Origin: Aphelocoma coerulescens
Taxonomy: Eukaryota > Chordata > Aves > Passeriformes > Corvidae
Assembly: GCF_041296385.1 (NCBI RefSeq)
Contig: NC_091013.1
Location: 10,058,001-10,122,000, forward strand
Direction of reading: 5' to 3'
DNA length: 64,000 bases
In this document: piece after piece, positions 27,651 to 40,537 of the stretch
How positions within the stretch are numbered: position 1 is the stretch's first letter
Layout: every line of letters begins with the position of its first letter
Position numbers and translations under genes: made by a program
Notes under the pieces: model-generated
What the model was told of the DNA's origin: nothing
The model's input: only the letters and a program-made list of their open reading frames with translations
The model's database searches: none

Positions 27651-27712
27651 ATGAACGGGAAGATGTTCAAAAGAAAACTTTCACAAAATGGATAAATGCA
27701 CAGTTTGCTAAG
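27651..27712 (+). CDS. DMD: Dystrophin (DMD) coding exon 2, internal exon
   Basis: This is a single internal exon of dystrophin, the rod-shaped cytoskeletal protein that links F-actin to the sarcolemmal dystroglycan complex. Seen: 62 bp between a CAG acceptor and a GTAATT donor. It reads as two bases (AT, completing a codon begun in exon 1) plus 20 full codons, giving EREDVQKKTFTKW then INAQFAK. Known: human DMD exon 2 is also 62 bp with the same split codon and covers residues 11-31, the start of the first calponin-homology domain including actin-binding site 1 (KKTFTKW). Differences from human are I for V at residue 25 and A for S at residue 30. Utrophin has EHNDVQ and NARF here, so dystrophin fits better. 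The ATG opening the exon is out of frame and is not a start codon. The length is 3n+2, so skipping or duplicating the exon would shift the frame. No neighbouring exon lies in the window. Confidence 0.96.
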
Positions 27713-27718
27713 GTAATT
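27711..27718 (+). promoter_or_regulatory. DMD: 5' splice site of DMD exon 2
   Basis: The exon ends in AAG followed by gtaatt. This matches the AG|GTRAGT donor consensus except for A instead of G at intron position +5. It starts intron 2, of which at least 36.3 kb lie in the window. Confidence 0.9.
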
Positions 27719-30700
27719 TATTTATTTATTGACCAAAATATCTTTTGTCTATTTAAAAAAAACAACCCTAAAGAAACCTGATATTCCTACACTTAGTTTT
27801 GAGGCTTAGTTTTCAAGATAACAGTTATAAGTCTCAGATATTGCTGAATGGAGTTGACTGATTTATTAGAAAAAAATGTTCAAGCTTTATTCCTTTGATT
27901 TCAGCAGTGATTGAAATGTAAGAAGCTGTCCTTCTCTCAAAATGTTCTCTGTCTCACCATACTTTGCCTGTTCTCAACTAGTGATGCATCTGTATTATTC
28001 TTTGTTGGATTCCTTTGTTGTGCTTCTAATATATGAAGGAGTTTCCTCTATTAGACTTGTCTTTTCTTGTTTCTAATTGCAATTGCATCCTTAATAAAAC
28101 TGGATGAATTGGAGAAGAGCAAGGTCAGAGATAAGAGGTGTGATCTGGTTAACAAATTATGAAAGTCAATTATAACATGTTTTGAAATAGTTACTTTTGA
28201 GAATGGTATATCATAAAAGGAGTGGGAAAAAAAAGACCAAATAACTAATTTATTTTAAGCATGCCCTTCTGGCAGTATATAAAGATTTTATTTTTAATAT
28301 TCAGAAAAAATTCTGCTTGAACTATTAATTTGCTGAAACTTTTTTCTTTAATTCCTGGAGGATAATTACTCAAGTGTATTTGCCAGTAATAAAACAAATC
28401 AATCCCACCATTTGTCATTTTACCAGGCAATAGACAGCAATGAAATAGTAGCTGTGATGTATCTTCTGTTTAGTCTGGCTTTTGATTGTGTTCCATCTGA
28501 TTTTACTCATTAAAAAAGGGGAGTAAGCTAATCTGGATACAACCATCATAGTGTTGAAAAACATGCTCAGCAGTGGTTTAGTCCATCATGGAGTCCCACA
28601 GGGATTTTTCATGGTCTAGAGCATTTTTTATACTGATTCAATTGATTTATACAGCACACATTTGTACTCCGCATCTTTACAGCAGAGATGTCCAGCAATT
28701 TGGAGGGCTGGATGAGGATGAAATACAGTCTTGAACAAATGATGAATTACAAGACAACTGTGAAATATTATGTTTAGGACAGCAGTAAAACATATGCATA
28801 CAGAAGAGGGGGGGTGGCTGGGCTGGCAATAGTAAGCCCAAGGAAAGCTCTGGGAACTGTCTGGAATCACAAACAGAATGAATCCACAACATGGTACTAT
28901 TGCAGAAAAAAAAAAAAAAAAAAAAGAAGGGCAACTTTTATATGGCTCTGATAATGGAAGTGCTTCATAGAAAGTGAAATATGTAATTATTTTCTTTTTC
29001 GTGGCAATAGTGAGATTTTAGCTTGAGTAATTTGTAATCTTGCTTTTCCATGTATGAATAAGTAGCCCCAGCAACAATCGTTTGATACAGCCTAATTTAA
29101 AATGTATTACCAGTTAGGCCTTTTTATGGTCACAGAAATCGTTGTGGAAAATGAAGAGTAACTATTTTGCTTCTGTATCTAAATAAAATGTAATGCTCCT
29201 AAAGCATTATTTTCTCAGAAATTATTGTTTTATGGAATAGCAAAGCTTGCAATTACTGAGGAAACTCAGACCAAGTCTGCAGAAGAATAACAAGAATAAT
29301 GAAGGGTTTAGGAAATACCTATCAACAGATGCTTTTAATGTTAGGTTTGAATTGTTAACCTGACTGATCTAAAGGCCTTTCCTCCAGTTCCAGTTCTGTG
29401 AAGTCTACTTTAATGGTGTTTTAGCTACTTTTTACTTGAGTTTTATAACAGTATTTTTAGTTGCATGTGAAAGTGCATTTGTAGACATATATTTGTAAAA
29501 GTACTAGTCTCCCTCTCCTTCATTTGGGCTCTGAGAAAAAACTCCTAAACATTATTCAAGTTTTTATTTGCCTGAAGCATGACCTGGGTTTTTTTGGACA
29601 GGGTCTGATTTCAGCTATCAAAAACCTCTTGATCTTTAAATCTTGAAGAAATTACTTCTTTCTGGGGGTTTTAGGACAGATATACAGGAGGTCTTGCTGT
29701 CCCAGGACAGTCTTTCTCCCTCTTCTAACAGCTCAGAGATGTGGTCTTCAAAACATGAAAGTGGATCTCCTTGTGAAACCTACAGTATGTCCCTCTTCTT
29801 CTCCTGATTTGTTTGAGGTGGTTCAAATCCATCTCTGTTTCTAGCTGTGGAATTGATTTCAGTTAACAGTCTACTCCTTGTTAGTGATTTCTCATCATTG
29901 TCAGCTTTGTAAAAGTGCTAAATGATTACTTTCATTGTAGAATTGGTTTTTATTCAATCCTGTGTAGTTCTGGAGGTGCTGGTTTGAGCAGATTAGCCTA
30001 CAGGGTTGGAATTAAGACAGAGAAATGTATTACATCATTCATTTCTCTTATTTGTGAATAGTGAAATCTAGGTCACTAAGTAACTGTAAAATAGTTAGGA
30101 TTAAATGAAATGATGTTAGATAATTCTCACCCATCCACCACCTTCCATATATTAAAAAACCCCCGTATTTATACAGTCAAAATAAAAGCTTAGTTCTAAA
30201 TAAATCTTCATTTTTGTTTGATGTATAGTGCATTTCTCCCCAAAGAGTTGCATTACTTTCCTAAAAATTCAGTGTTTAGAGCACCTGTGTCTCAGTGTAT
30301 TTGTTCATAAACTAAGCTTTCAAAAAACTCAGATTTGCAAGTTGTTTCACATGCCTGTGGTGTAAATACAAATAATGCTTTTAAATGTGAGAGGTTGTAA
30401 AGAATTGAAAAATGATTTTCTAATTTATGTGTCACCAGCGTAGCTTGAGGACCCACATGTAATTTTTACCTGTGGGGGAAGAGAGTTGTCCTTTCTCTGG
30501 CCGTGCCCACAGTTACATTTCAGTTGGATCATGTGTACCTACTTTGGACTCCAATGCCTCGAGTTTAGCAGTGAACTGTGCTACCTCTTAGCTGTGCAGT
30601 CAAGTCCCTAACATGAAATCCATAACAAATTTTCAGCAACACAATCTTGACAATTTTCTGTCTGTGATGTGTGGAGTCTAAAACCTCTGGAGTGCTACCA

Positions 30701-33700
30701 AGAAGTCTGTGAAGGGGTATCTAGGAAAAGATAGCAGAAATATCAGGAATATTTCAGTTGCTATAGGTGAGGCTGTGTCTCACTTCAGACTTTTTTTTGG
30801 TGACTTGAGTAGGTGCTTTAAATGGAAAAAGTGGGGAAAATACATTTTGCAGGTCCCTCTTACAGATGCTCAAAAGCCCAGGTTTCTCTCTAATTCTTAC
30901 TTTTTTTACTAGCCAGAAAATGGATTATGCAGAAGATCTGGGCCTTGGAAATTACAGTATGTGACACATCTATAAGAAAATCATCAAAGTTCCAGTAGGA
31001 AAGGCCAAAAGTTGGCTTTAATGTTTGTGAGATAGAACAGTAAATTCAAAGTACAAGAGAAATGGGAGAAGGTAATCCAAGAGACCTCTCTTTTCCCCGT
31101 TGTAATCGTAGACATAGGGTGTGACTTTCTTCAGTGATACCTTCTTGGTTTACCATCTAAATGGTACGCAATACGTTGAAACTTAAAGCAATTTTTAAAA
31201 TGTGGAACATAATAATTTAACATCATTTAATTCAGAAAGAACTTTTCTTTGTCCTCGGATGAAGTTTATTTATAAAATAACAAAGTTCTGCAGGGTGCAT
31301 GTAATGATATTAAAGGAAAGTATTATAACCTAGTTTTTAATAATAGAACTGTAATTAGAGCTCTCACAAGAGATATGTCTAGTCCTGGGTATGACAGCTT
31401 TTGCTCAGATACCAACTTTTAAAAATTAATATAACTGCAACCTGAACTGTGTGATTTGAGAGAATGCAAATCTGTCACAGTCCTGCAAGTTTAGCAGCTC
31501 TCTGCTGCAACTTTGAAAGAGACACAAAAATCACCTTAACAGTGCCTGTACCCCATTGTAAACGATTTTATGTTGCCTCACTGATTAAACGTTTTGCCTC
31601 ATTCATTGAATAACAGGCTTCAAAACAGAAAGTGCTACTGAAGATGGAAATACTCTTTACTTGCATATAGGAAAGAGCTTGTATATGCTAATTAATTCTA
31701 TAAGGAAAACATGACAATTCCATCACAAAAAAAAAAAAAAAAAAGAAAAAGAAGTAAAAAATCAAAAAGCAACACCCAACCCTAAAAAGCAAAGGGTAAA
31801 TTCCTATGACAAAAGAAATATGGACACTTTTTTTGTTCCCTCATTATAGAGAGAGTGTCTCAAATTACTGAAAATTTTAATGTCAGCAGTAGAAGTATCT
31901 GTTATTAGTACAGAGAAGGACATGTTCTAATAACTGGAAGTTTTGGCAGCTTGAATTTCAGGGTAAACCCTTATGGCTAGCTGGAGGTCAAAGCTTAACC
32001 TATAAGTGGGTTTCATAAAAGAATGTTAATTTGTGAAGGAGCTTTCAATGTTTTAGTCTGTGCTATCAAATAACAGATGTTCATAAAATCACTTGCAAAT
32101 TCAGAGGTTTGTGTATATTGCCCACATTTCTGCAAAAAAAAAAAAATAGATAATTCCACCACATAGTCAAAGACATTATATATGACAGTAGACTTTTTCA
32201 TGTAAACACTGTAATTATTAATCTCCAACTGCATAGGAACAAGTGTCAGAATATAAAACGTTAAATTTGGGGAGGAAAAAAAGTGGGAAATTTTTTATGG
32301 TTTCTTTACCTCATGCTTGGATTTTCTTCCCTTTTCTTTTGATGAATCAAAATATGAAAATAGATGAAAGGATACCAAATATTACATTACTTAGCTTTTA
32401 CCAAGATCATTTGGTAGTTCTCCTTTTAGTGGAGAATTTAAGTTGTGAGAAATGGCACCTTTTTATGGGCCGATGGAAATATTAGGAGGTAGTTATTTGT
32501 GTGGTGACTGTGGAATTAGATTCCATTCTTGTGTGATCATGTGAAGAAACACTGTAATGATGCAACCTGTGCCAAGGAAAGTAAGGTTGACAGCTTCATT
32601 TAGAATATGTGTGGCTAGTAGAACAGCAGTCAGCAAAATTAAATACACCTTTACTAATGAAATTGTTTTGAAAAGCACCTAAATTGTTCAGTGGAGTGGT
32701 CTATGCAGGGATAAAGGGAACACACAAGAGGGCATTGCTTACAACACTGCAGTTAAAATAATTTAATTATTCAGGGTTTGTCTGTGACATATTATGGAAG
32801 GTGTGGTGATGGTCTCAGTTCTTTTCACCTTCTTGAGATCGTGGGCAACCTGAAATTATCCAAGACTCTTAGTGATCTCTTGTGATTGTAGGTAAAGTGC
32901 CTTCTGCATATGAGACAACAGGAATGGCTGACACACATGAACTGTTTACTGGTCTTTTGAGGAAGCGTGTCAGATAGCTGAGGTCCAGAGAGAGAGCACT
33001 ACAATAAGTCTGGCATCCAGTAGAGGAATTTGCAGTGCTGCATTTGCTGACACACTCGCTCAGTTTTCCATGCTATCACTCACAATGACTTCAAAATAAA
33101 TTTTAAAAGCGACTCACAAAAAGGTGATTTCAGTGTGAAGACTCTGGGATGGGAGTAATTGGGTGAAATTCTGTGGAGAAGACAAAAATAGTCTCATTTG
33201 ACAACACTCTTTAAGATTCTGCTTCTATGGAAATGTGTTTACCCCTGTGAATAATCTGTATCTTTAGCCATATTTCTGGACAGCAGTTAATAACCAAGAA
33301 GAGGAGCTGAAGGGAGGGATGGAGGCTGGCAACAAATCACAAAAACACAGATTAAAATGTTCAATATTAGCTCTCTCCAGACTGCTTTCCTGACAGCTAA
33401 CCTAAATGTCAAATGAAGACAGCTGCTTAGATGAGTGGGTGACTGGTAGGAAAATTAGAATTAAATCCTATACTTTGAGGTTCTGATCAGTGAGCTCAAG
33501 CTTCACTGATGTCTTCTGGTATCTTGTTTTTTCTAAAATCAGAGCAGTAGTTGCCTATGCCTTTCTATGAGACCAGAAAGGATCCCTAGTTGTTTCAGGT
33601 AATAAAAACTATCAGTAGGGTGTGCTGGTGTTGTAGGATTTCTGTTTCAGAATTCAGTTCCAGAGATTACATCAGCACTGGCTTTGCAGGACAGAACTTA

Positions 33701-34716
33701 AATATCGTTGTAGACAAGTTCAGAGAAGTTCATTTGGATAGCTGTGGTGCTTTAGCCACTTACAGAGAATTTAATGCCTGCACAAAAGCCTGCTGGAGAA
33801 ACAAAATAAATAAAAGTTTGCTGAGCTCCGTGTTGCTACTAGATCATTAGAGTTCTGCTGAATTTCACCAGAAAGAAATATGTGCTCTGTTCATCTAAGG
33901 AACACCTAATTTGGAGATAAATATAAAGGAGGATCATGTATCACATATAAGAACATTAATTCCAGGGCAAAAAAAAAAAAAGATGGGCTGTTAGTAAAAT
34001 TTTGAAATTGTGTCTGTGCTAAAACTCCTATCATTTCTTAAAAGTTCACGTGTTAAAAGTGAGTATGGTAGATAATAGCTGAGTTCATTAATTAGACATG
34101 GATAATACCTTGTGAGCAGCCTCAGAATTTATTTTTTCTTCTGAAAGAAAACTCTCAGAAAACCTGATAGATTTGAAATGGTATAATTTGTGATAAATCT
34201 GTAAAAAAAAAATATTTGTAGGTGTTATTTGTTGTTGGTTAGATACCATGATTGATATTTGTCCATCCTAGATACCTAAGCATTCTGTTTGATTGCCAGC
34301 CTTTCTAAGTGCTACAGTAAAAGTGAGAAAGGACTGCTTCCTAATGTGGGAGCCAAATGACTTTTTTCTGCTACAGTGTGGCAAATAACCAGAACTCTCA
34401 TTGAAGATTAATAGTTCTTAACTTTGAGTTGCAGCTCTGTGTGATCAACACTACCCTTGGGACACATCCTGTTTTAAAATACTAGGCTTTCTTGTGCCAG
34501 TAACCTTTCTATAATACATCTTGCAAAAACGCACCAAAGGCCCATCATGTCCATTCTGTATCATTAAATTAAAAGCTTTTGAAGCCAAATGATGTTTAAA
34601 CCTGGTGTAGAAAACACATTTGCATTGCTAAGGCTTAAGAGATTTTTCTTTTTTGGATATCTCCAGAATACATAAGGAAGTATTAGGAAATACACATGCT
34701 CAGAATTATTTGCATT

Positions 34717-34719
<3 letters not shown>

Positions 34720-34772
<53 letters not shown>
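34720..34772 (+). repeat. (AT)n microsatellite
   Basis: About 26 uninterrupted AT dinucleotides. It is likely to be length-polymorphic and to extrude as a cruciform or hairpin. The I/Y-rich frame across it comes from the repeat. Confidence 0.97.
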
Positions 34773-34777
<5 letters not shown>

Positions 34778-37374
34778 GCTATTATTGCTCTATATTCTGT
34801 GTTTTTCTTATGATGCAGTAAAATGGGATTCTTGCTGTGTGAATATTTATTATGCTTCAATTAAATTTCCTTTGGAATGAAAAATAACGAAAAAGGTATT
34901 TTCACTATAATTTTTAAGGTAATATCAGTGGCAATATTGCTACTTATTTTACTTAGAATTTCATTTTGGAACTTGTACTATCTATTAATATATATTTTAT
35001 AGATTTTTTTTTGTATGGCCAAGAAAGTTATCATGAACAGAACATTACTAAGAACTGAAGCAGGCACAGTTTAAAGACACAAATATCCTCATGCATTGAA
35101 TTTTGCATATAGCATCAACACTGTATGCAAGCTTTCAGTTTTACTAACTTGATGACTTTTTATATTTCATTTGAAAAGCAATTTTTCAGCTTACTCTTGA
35201 AATATCTCCCTATATAATCCATTTATTATTTATAAGTATTTAATTTTGCCCAATGTAGAGGCCTGAGTGCTGGAGATAGAGATTTTATGCCATCACTAGT
35301 GTAAGAACAAGGAACACCAGAAGCTGTGTGGTGTCACAATGCAGCATGTCAAAACCAAAGTCGTGTTTAAGAGGGAGGGCTTCTCTATTTTTCCCATTCT
35401 TGGTAACATCAGAAGCCTGAGCCTCATGACCCACTGTGGCTATCACACAGCTGGAGATGCTTTGCAAGTTGTCACTAGAGAAAAGAACCCTTTCACTGAA
35501 AACCTAGAAAGGAGAAAAATTGGTTTTGGTTCTGCTTCAAAGTTACAAAGGGATGTGTTTGACATTAACAAAAAAGCTAATCGAACTGTCTCTATATTGG
35601 TTGTGGTTACATATTAGGGGTTTTTAAAAATTAATGTTCAGACAGCAAAGATTTTTTTTTTGTTGTGTTCATGAAGGGAATGGATTTTCTAATATTTCTC
35701 CTCCAAAACATTCTCCCATTACTAGGAGACTTTACAACTTTGCCTGTTGTGGGCTTTTTTTTCCCCAAAAAAATGTCTAAATGATTGCAGTTTAACAAGA
35801 CAGCTCTTGGAGAGCAGATTAATTTTCACTTTGATGATAAGTGAAACTTCTTCTTCCACCTCATTATCTGCAAATCTTTTGGTGGAGCTGAGGCTGCTGG
35901 CTGTGTGTCTCAAAAGACCTTTTGCTTCCAAGTGAGGCTGGCTTCTGTCTGCTCCCATGACTGTACAAGCACTGACATGTTTTCTTTGCCTTGGTGGGCA
36001 TAAATTCAAAACAAGCTACAGTTCAGGGACAGCTTTTCCACGGGGAAAATGGGCTCTTTCTCCACCAGAACTACACCCATCTCCAAGCTTGATCTCATTC
36101 CCTAGCTAAGGTGGCAGTGGTGCCACAGACATCCTGCCTGTGAGTGCAGCAGCCCTTGGAGGAAATCCCCATTAGTCAGAGAGAATTAGAGCTCTCACTG
36201 CTGCAGTAGGGCCACTGAAGTCTGTGAAGATATTCTCAATATCTTTTGTGTGCATGCGCAAGTGTTATGTTACTTCTCCAAATCAAATTTTAGGGGTTAA
36301 AATGTTTTTCACTAAAATGTCTCCTAACACATGTGCAAGCATATGATGTGAAACAATGACCATGACAAAACACTTTCACCATTAGAAATGTCTGAGTGAT
36401 CACAGACTACATTTTAAACACATCTAAGATGATGCAGTATCACAGGCTGTTAATCTGAAATTTCTGAGTGAATTAGTAAAATTAGGGGAACTAAAATACA
36501 TGCATTTTTATTATGTTAAAATTATTTGTCTTTGCATTCTTGATTTTGTAGACTCTTGTAGAATAACAAGAGCTTCCCTGAGATGTATTAGACATGCCAA
36601 GTAAGCGAAGTAATCACTACTGCTGGCAATAGAGGGCAGTGGACTGTCATTTGTAGTATGTTTTACTAGGGGAAAAAATAATCGTTATGTTTATTGAGAT
36701 CTTTCACCTTTTTTTCCTCACACTTGGCCTTTCACCTCCTAGATTTCTATTCAAATTATTATCCTTTTTGTTGCAGTGTAAGTAAAATGGATTAATCTAA
36801 ATAAAATTGTTCACTTGAAGTTATTATTGTATATGTATCTTGAGAGGGGAATAGGAGCAAGCTAAATATAGCACTACAATATTGGTCTCAGTGGTGCATA
36901 TGTCTAGCTTGTGAATTTGTAAACATTTACAAATTTGCATGATTTTTGCTGGCAGTAGACATCATCATTTCCGTGCTCAGAATTCATTACTATTACATCT
37001 AATCATCTTCAGAATCTCCAAAGCACAACTCTTCATGCAGAAAAAATAAGACTTTAGTGGATTTACATTATGCTTCAGAAGTTCAAAAATAAAACCAGTA
37101 GAAAAAACCAATTTTTGAGCTATTGTCTCCATTTATCTGAATGCTCTCTAATGGAAACCTACTGAAGCTCGAGCAAATCATATTGACCATTCTCCCTATC
37201 TACAAGAGTCATCACATGTCTCAGATTCAGTGCTGAGAGTAAAAGAGCAGGTGCAAGCATGTACATTTAGTACTGGTGGATCTCTCTCTCGATCTTCCTA
37301 CATCACTGAAACAGGTCCATCATCTCTGCTTGTCTCAGTGTCGTGCCCTGTTAGTCAGTGAGGCTGAAAGCAAG

Positions 37375-37432
37375 GGAGAAACTTGTCACCAGCCCAGCTC
37401 CTCGGAGAAACTTGTCACCAGCCCAGCTCCTC
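37375..37432 (+). repeat. 29-bp exact tandem duplication
   Basis: Two identical 29-bp copies, 37375-37403 and 37404-37432, each beginning ggagaaacttgtcacc. The perfect identity suggests a recent local duplication. It lies in a GC-richer patch of intron 2. Confidence 0.95.
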
Positions 37433-39067
37433 ACCTGCACCCCTTGGCTAGGACCTCCAATAGGCTCCTGCCCTCCCCTGCTGCTCTGTACCATCCCTAA
37501 ACCTCCCTCTGCCAGAGGTAGTGGGGACACTTTGTGCCTCTCACACATATATCCTTTTTTATAGTCTGCCTTTGACATCAGGAAGATTGGCAATTCCTTC
37601 CACGTGTTCAAATGCTCAAATTTTTTTTTTTTTTTTTTAAAGTATGCCTTAGAGGTAACAAAACCCCTAGACAACCCAAAGCAAAGACAGTCCTTCAAAC
37701 CACAAAGTATTTCGTTTTGGGCAGACCACATCAGTGTTACAGACTCCATTTTTGGATGTTGTATCGGTGTTGGTGATGGTGAGGTGACCCACCCCAGTCC
37801 AGTAAGCACTTGTGTTTTTTGTGTATCACTTTTTGTTATGCTTTGAGGTATCTGTGTTGTGTACAGAGTCTGCTGATGGATGTGATATTCCAACTGGATC
37901 AAATGCAACTCCTATTGATGTTAATTTCTTTAAACCATTGCCTATATTTTAGATCCTACTTGCCAGGAAGAAGTAACGTTATGAAAGATGGTCTTACTAA
38001 GAAACAATGATCTTATTTTTAAATGGTTGCAAATAACTGCATTTGCACAGGACCTTTCATACCTGCCTTTGTCAAAGGAAGTGGTTCCATCAGATTTTGG
38101 GGGTATTTCTGGACCAACACTTTAAGAATAAGTGTGATTTTTATGGCTGCTTTCCTTTTTTTATGTTTGGGAGTTCTGAAGGGAAAAAACTCACCCTGCA
38201 CCTGATAGCTGCAGTTATTTTTCAACAGCAGTGGCAAAGTTGACATGAACATCCTATTAGGTTCTTGCTTAGAGAATTACTAAAGCAGCTATATTATTAT
38301 TAAAGTTATGAAAAAAAAATCTTATTTTTTCTGCGCTGGTACAGCTTTTTTTTCTGTGTTTTTGTATCCCAGTCTTATTAAATATTGATGCTCATATCAC
38401 TGACTTTGCTAATACTTCCACTTTTTTCAATGATCTACATGACAGGTGTTATTGCACAGAACAGCCATTTTTCTCTTCTATCTGCTTTTCATAATGTGTT
38501 TGATTGATATGCCAGTTTAAGTCCATCACATTTAATTCCTGTCAATACTAGTGTGAGAACAAAGATTGCTGACTTAAAAATAGGATGCTTTTAGAGTGCC
38601 TAAGTTTCTATCGAAACTAAGATTTCATGGGAAAAGGATGAAACAAGTAATTCTGTTCAGTCTGGTACAGTTTTAAATATATATATATAAGTTTATATCC
38701 TAAGCTATTCGTAACAATAAGATCCTTTACAGTAAAAGAAAGTCCCAGCAAACTCTGACATAACTCCCTGAGAACAGTAATAATAATTTGTGATGAATTG
38801 TAATTCCACTTGGAATTCTGTTGAAAGCTATAAGTATTGGCCAAGACACAGGTAAACACAGTTCTAAAAAACATATTAAATGAGACTGTTTTCAATTTTT
38901 AAATTTTTAATTTTTTTTGACCCAGTCTTTGGCCACAGGATGAAACAATCTGTGATGCTCTGTCTGTGCATTAAACAAGCTGTGTTTGTTCTGTATATTC
39001 TATCTTATAACAGAGTTACTGAGTGCTGGATTGGAAAAAAAAATATTATGCCAATTTTTGAATGTGG

Positions 39068-39130
39068 TGTTTTGTTTTGTTTTGTTTTTGTTTTGGGGGT
39101 TTTTGTTTTGTTTTGGTTTTGTTTGTTTTT
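39068..39130 (+). repeat. (TTTTG)n-type T/G tract
   Basis: A degenerate run of GTTTT and GGTTTT units. Similar tracts occur at 44088-44146, 47150-47222 and 62270-62338. They encode F/V/L-rich chance frames. Confidence 0.8.
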
Positions 39131-40035
39131 TCTCTGTAGTAAATAATCATATATATATTGGCATTTTAAGTCAAGAACCAGTTTTCTTTAGGAAAAAAAA
39201 GTAATATAAAAGGCGCATTTGGTACAAAGAAGTCAGGCATGAGACACATAATGCAATCAGGTATAAGCAACACAGTTTATCACACAAGTAGAAACAGGGT
39301 TCCATTACAGGGTTGCATTCAATTACTGCATGAAACATTTAAAAAATCCCTACTTAAAAGGAGGGAAGGTTGTCTTGCCACCTTGATAGCAATGACTCTA
39401 AAGTACTAAGGAAGTTCAGACAAAATGCACTGAAAAATCTCAGTCACCTTCTCACAGAATTTTTAAATGCCATGTTTGCATAAGACATGAAAACTAAAGG
39501 CAGCCATTCTTAAGGTCAGAATGCACAGGGAGAGGAAAAGCAAGTCTTGATTCTGTTACGGGCAATACACTTGTAGGGCTTGTAGACAGTATGGTTTTCT
39601 ATAATTCTGACAAATATGCACTCAAAAGTGGTGTCCTCATAGCACAAATCAAGACAAATTGAATCTAAATGATCATATTTAAGGTCAGAAACAGGAGCTA
39701 TGCTGAAAAGAAGATGAGGAAGGAACTCAAAAGAAGAAGTGAATGCACCTATCAAGGTGTTTCACAATCTCCTTACATAAGGTTATCAGATATGCTCTTT
39801 ACCATCTCATCTTATCTCATGTTTTTGAATACTGAATCAGCATCCAAGCAGTTCCTTCTTGTATTTTTGTCTATGGGAAAGACCCAGTATATGTTTCTCT
39901 TGACATTTTGTGATCTTTTAATTTCTACTTGGGTAAGCAAGGAATTGAGTTGGTCTATGCAGTTTGTACTGATTATTCAGTTACTCACTCAGGATAAGTT
40001 AGTGTTTGTATTCTCACCTGAATCTTTCTATAAGA

Positions 40036-40448
40036 AATCATAGAATCATTAAGGCTGGAAAAGCCCAACTTTTTACTGAGCACCACGTCAACTAAACCAC
40101 AGTACTAAGTGCCACATCCAGTCATTTCCTGAACTCTTCCAGGCATGGTGACTCCACCATCTCCCTGGGCAGCTTGTTATAATGCTTGACAACCCTTTCA
40201 GTGAAAAAAACCTGTAGAGAGCAATAAGGTCTTCTCTAAGCCTACTTTTCTCCAGACTAGACAACCCTAGCTCCCTCACACCCTTCCTCAGCTTTCTTGG
40301 CCTTCTCTGGGCTCGCTCCAGCACCTCAATGTCTCCTCTTGAGTGGCTCAGAACTGGACATGGGACTTGAGATGTGGCCTCACCAGTGTCAAGTACAGAG
40401 GGACCATCACTGCCCTGGTCCTGCTGGCCACACTATTTTTGATGCAGA
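40036..40448 (-). mobile_element. CR1 LINE, 5'-truncated, antisense to DMD
   Basis: On the minus strand the 3' end is at about 40036 (the plus strand reads atcatagaatcat, the CR1 terminal repeat). Going leftwards on the minus strand it includes the landmarks aggaagggtgtgagg, gtctggagaaaagtagg and aagcattataacaagctgcc, which match CR1 ORF2 C-terminal and 3' UTR sequence. About 410 bp survive, with frameshifts and stops. No intact reverse transcriptase remains. Confidence 0.9.
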
Positions 40449-40465
40449 AAATGTCAGATATTATT

Positions 40466-40537
40466 TTAGTATACTATATATACTATATTATATCCTATAG
40501 TCTACCATATGTGTATTTAATACAGTATACTGTATAT
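40466..40537 (+). repeat. AT-rich palindromic patch
   Basis: Overlapping tatactata-type palindromes, including a perfect 16-bp palindrome at 40520-40535 (atacagtatactgtat). It lies directly beyond the truncated 5' end of the minus-strand CR1. Confidence 0.7.

Larger units (their letters stand above)
27713..40035 (+). other. DMD: DMD intron 2, proximal part
   Basis: No further exon, RNA gene or transposon was recognised in this 12.3 kb. It contains poly-A runs (28903-28924, 31726-31744 and 33969-33981), an (AT)n microsatellite (34720-34772), a 29-bp tandem duplication (37375-37432), a T run (37620-37638) and T/G tracts near 39068-39130. A patch at 35930-36210 is GC-richer but unmatched. Confidence 0.75.

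Noticed and set aside
27652..27712. Exon 2 as a utrophin exon instead of dystrophin
   Set aside because: Utrophin has EHNDVQ and NARF at these positions; this exon has EREDVQ and NAQF as in dystrophin, and 62 bp matches DMD exon 2.
37351..37908. 185-codon minus-strand open frame
   Set aside because: It contains a lysine run from a T tract and the 29-bp duplication, and no family is recognisable.
39669..40043. 124-codon plus-strand open frame
   Set aside because: It runs into the 3' end of the CR1 element and has no recognisable domain.
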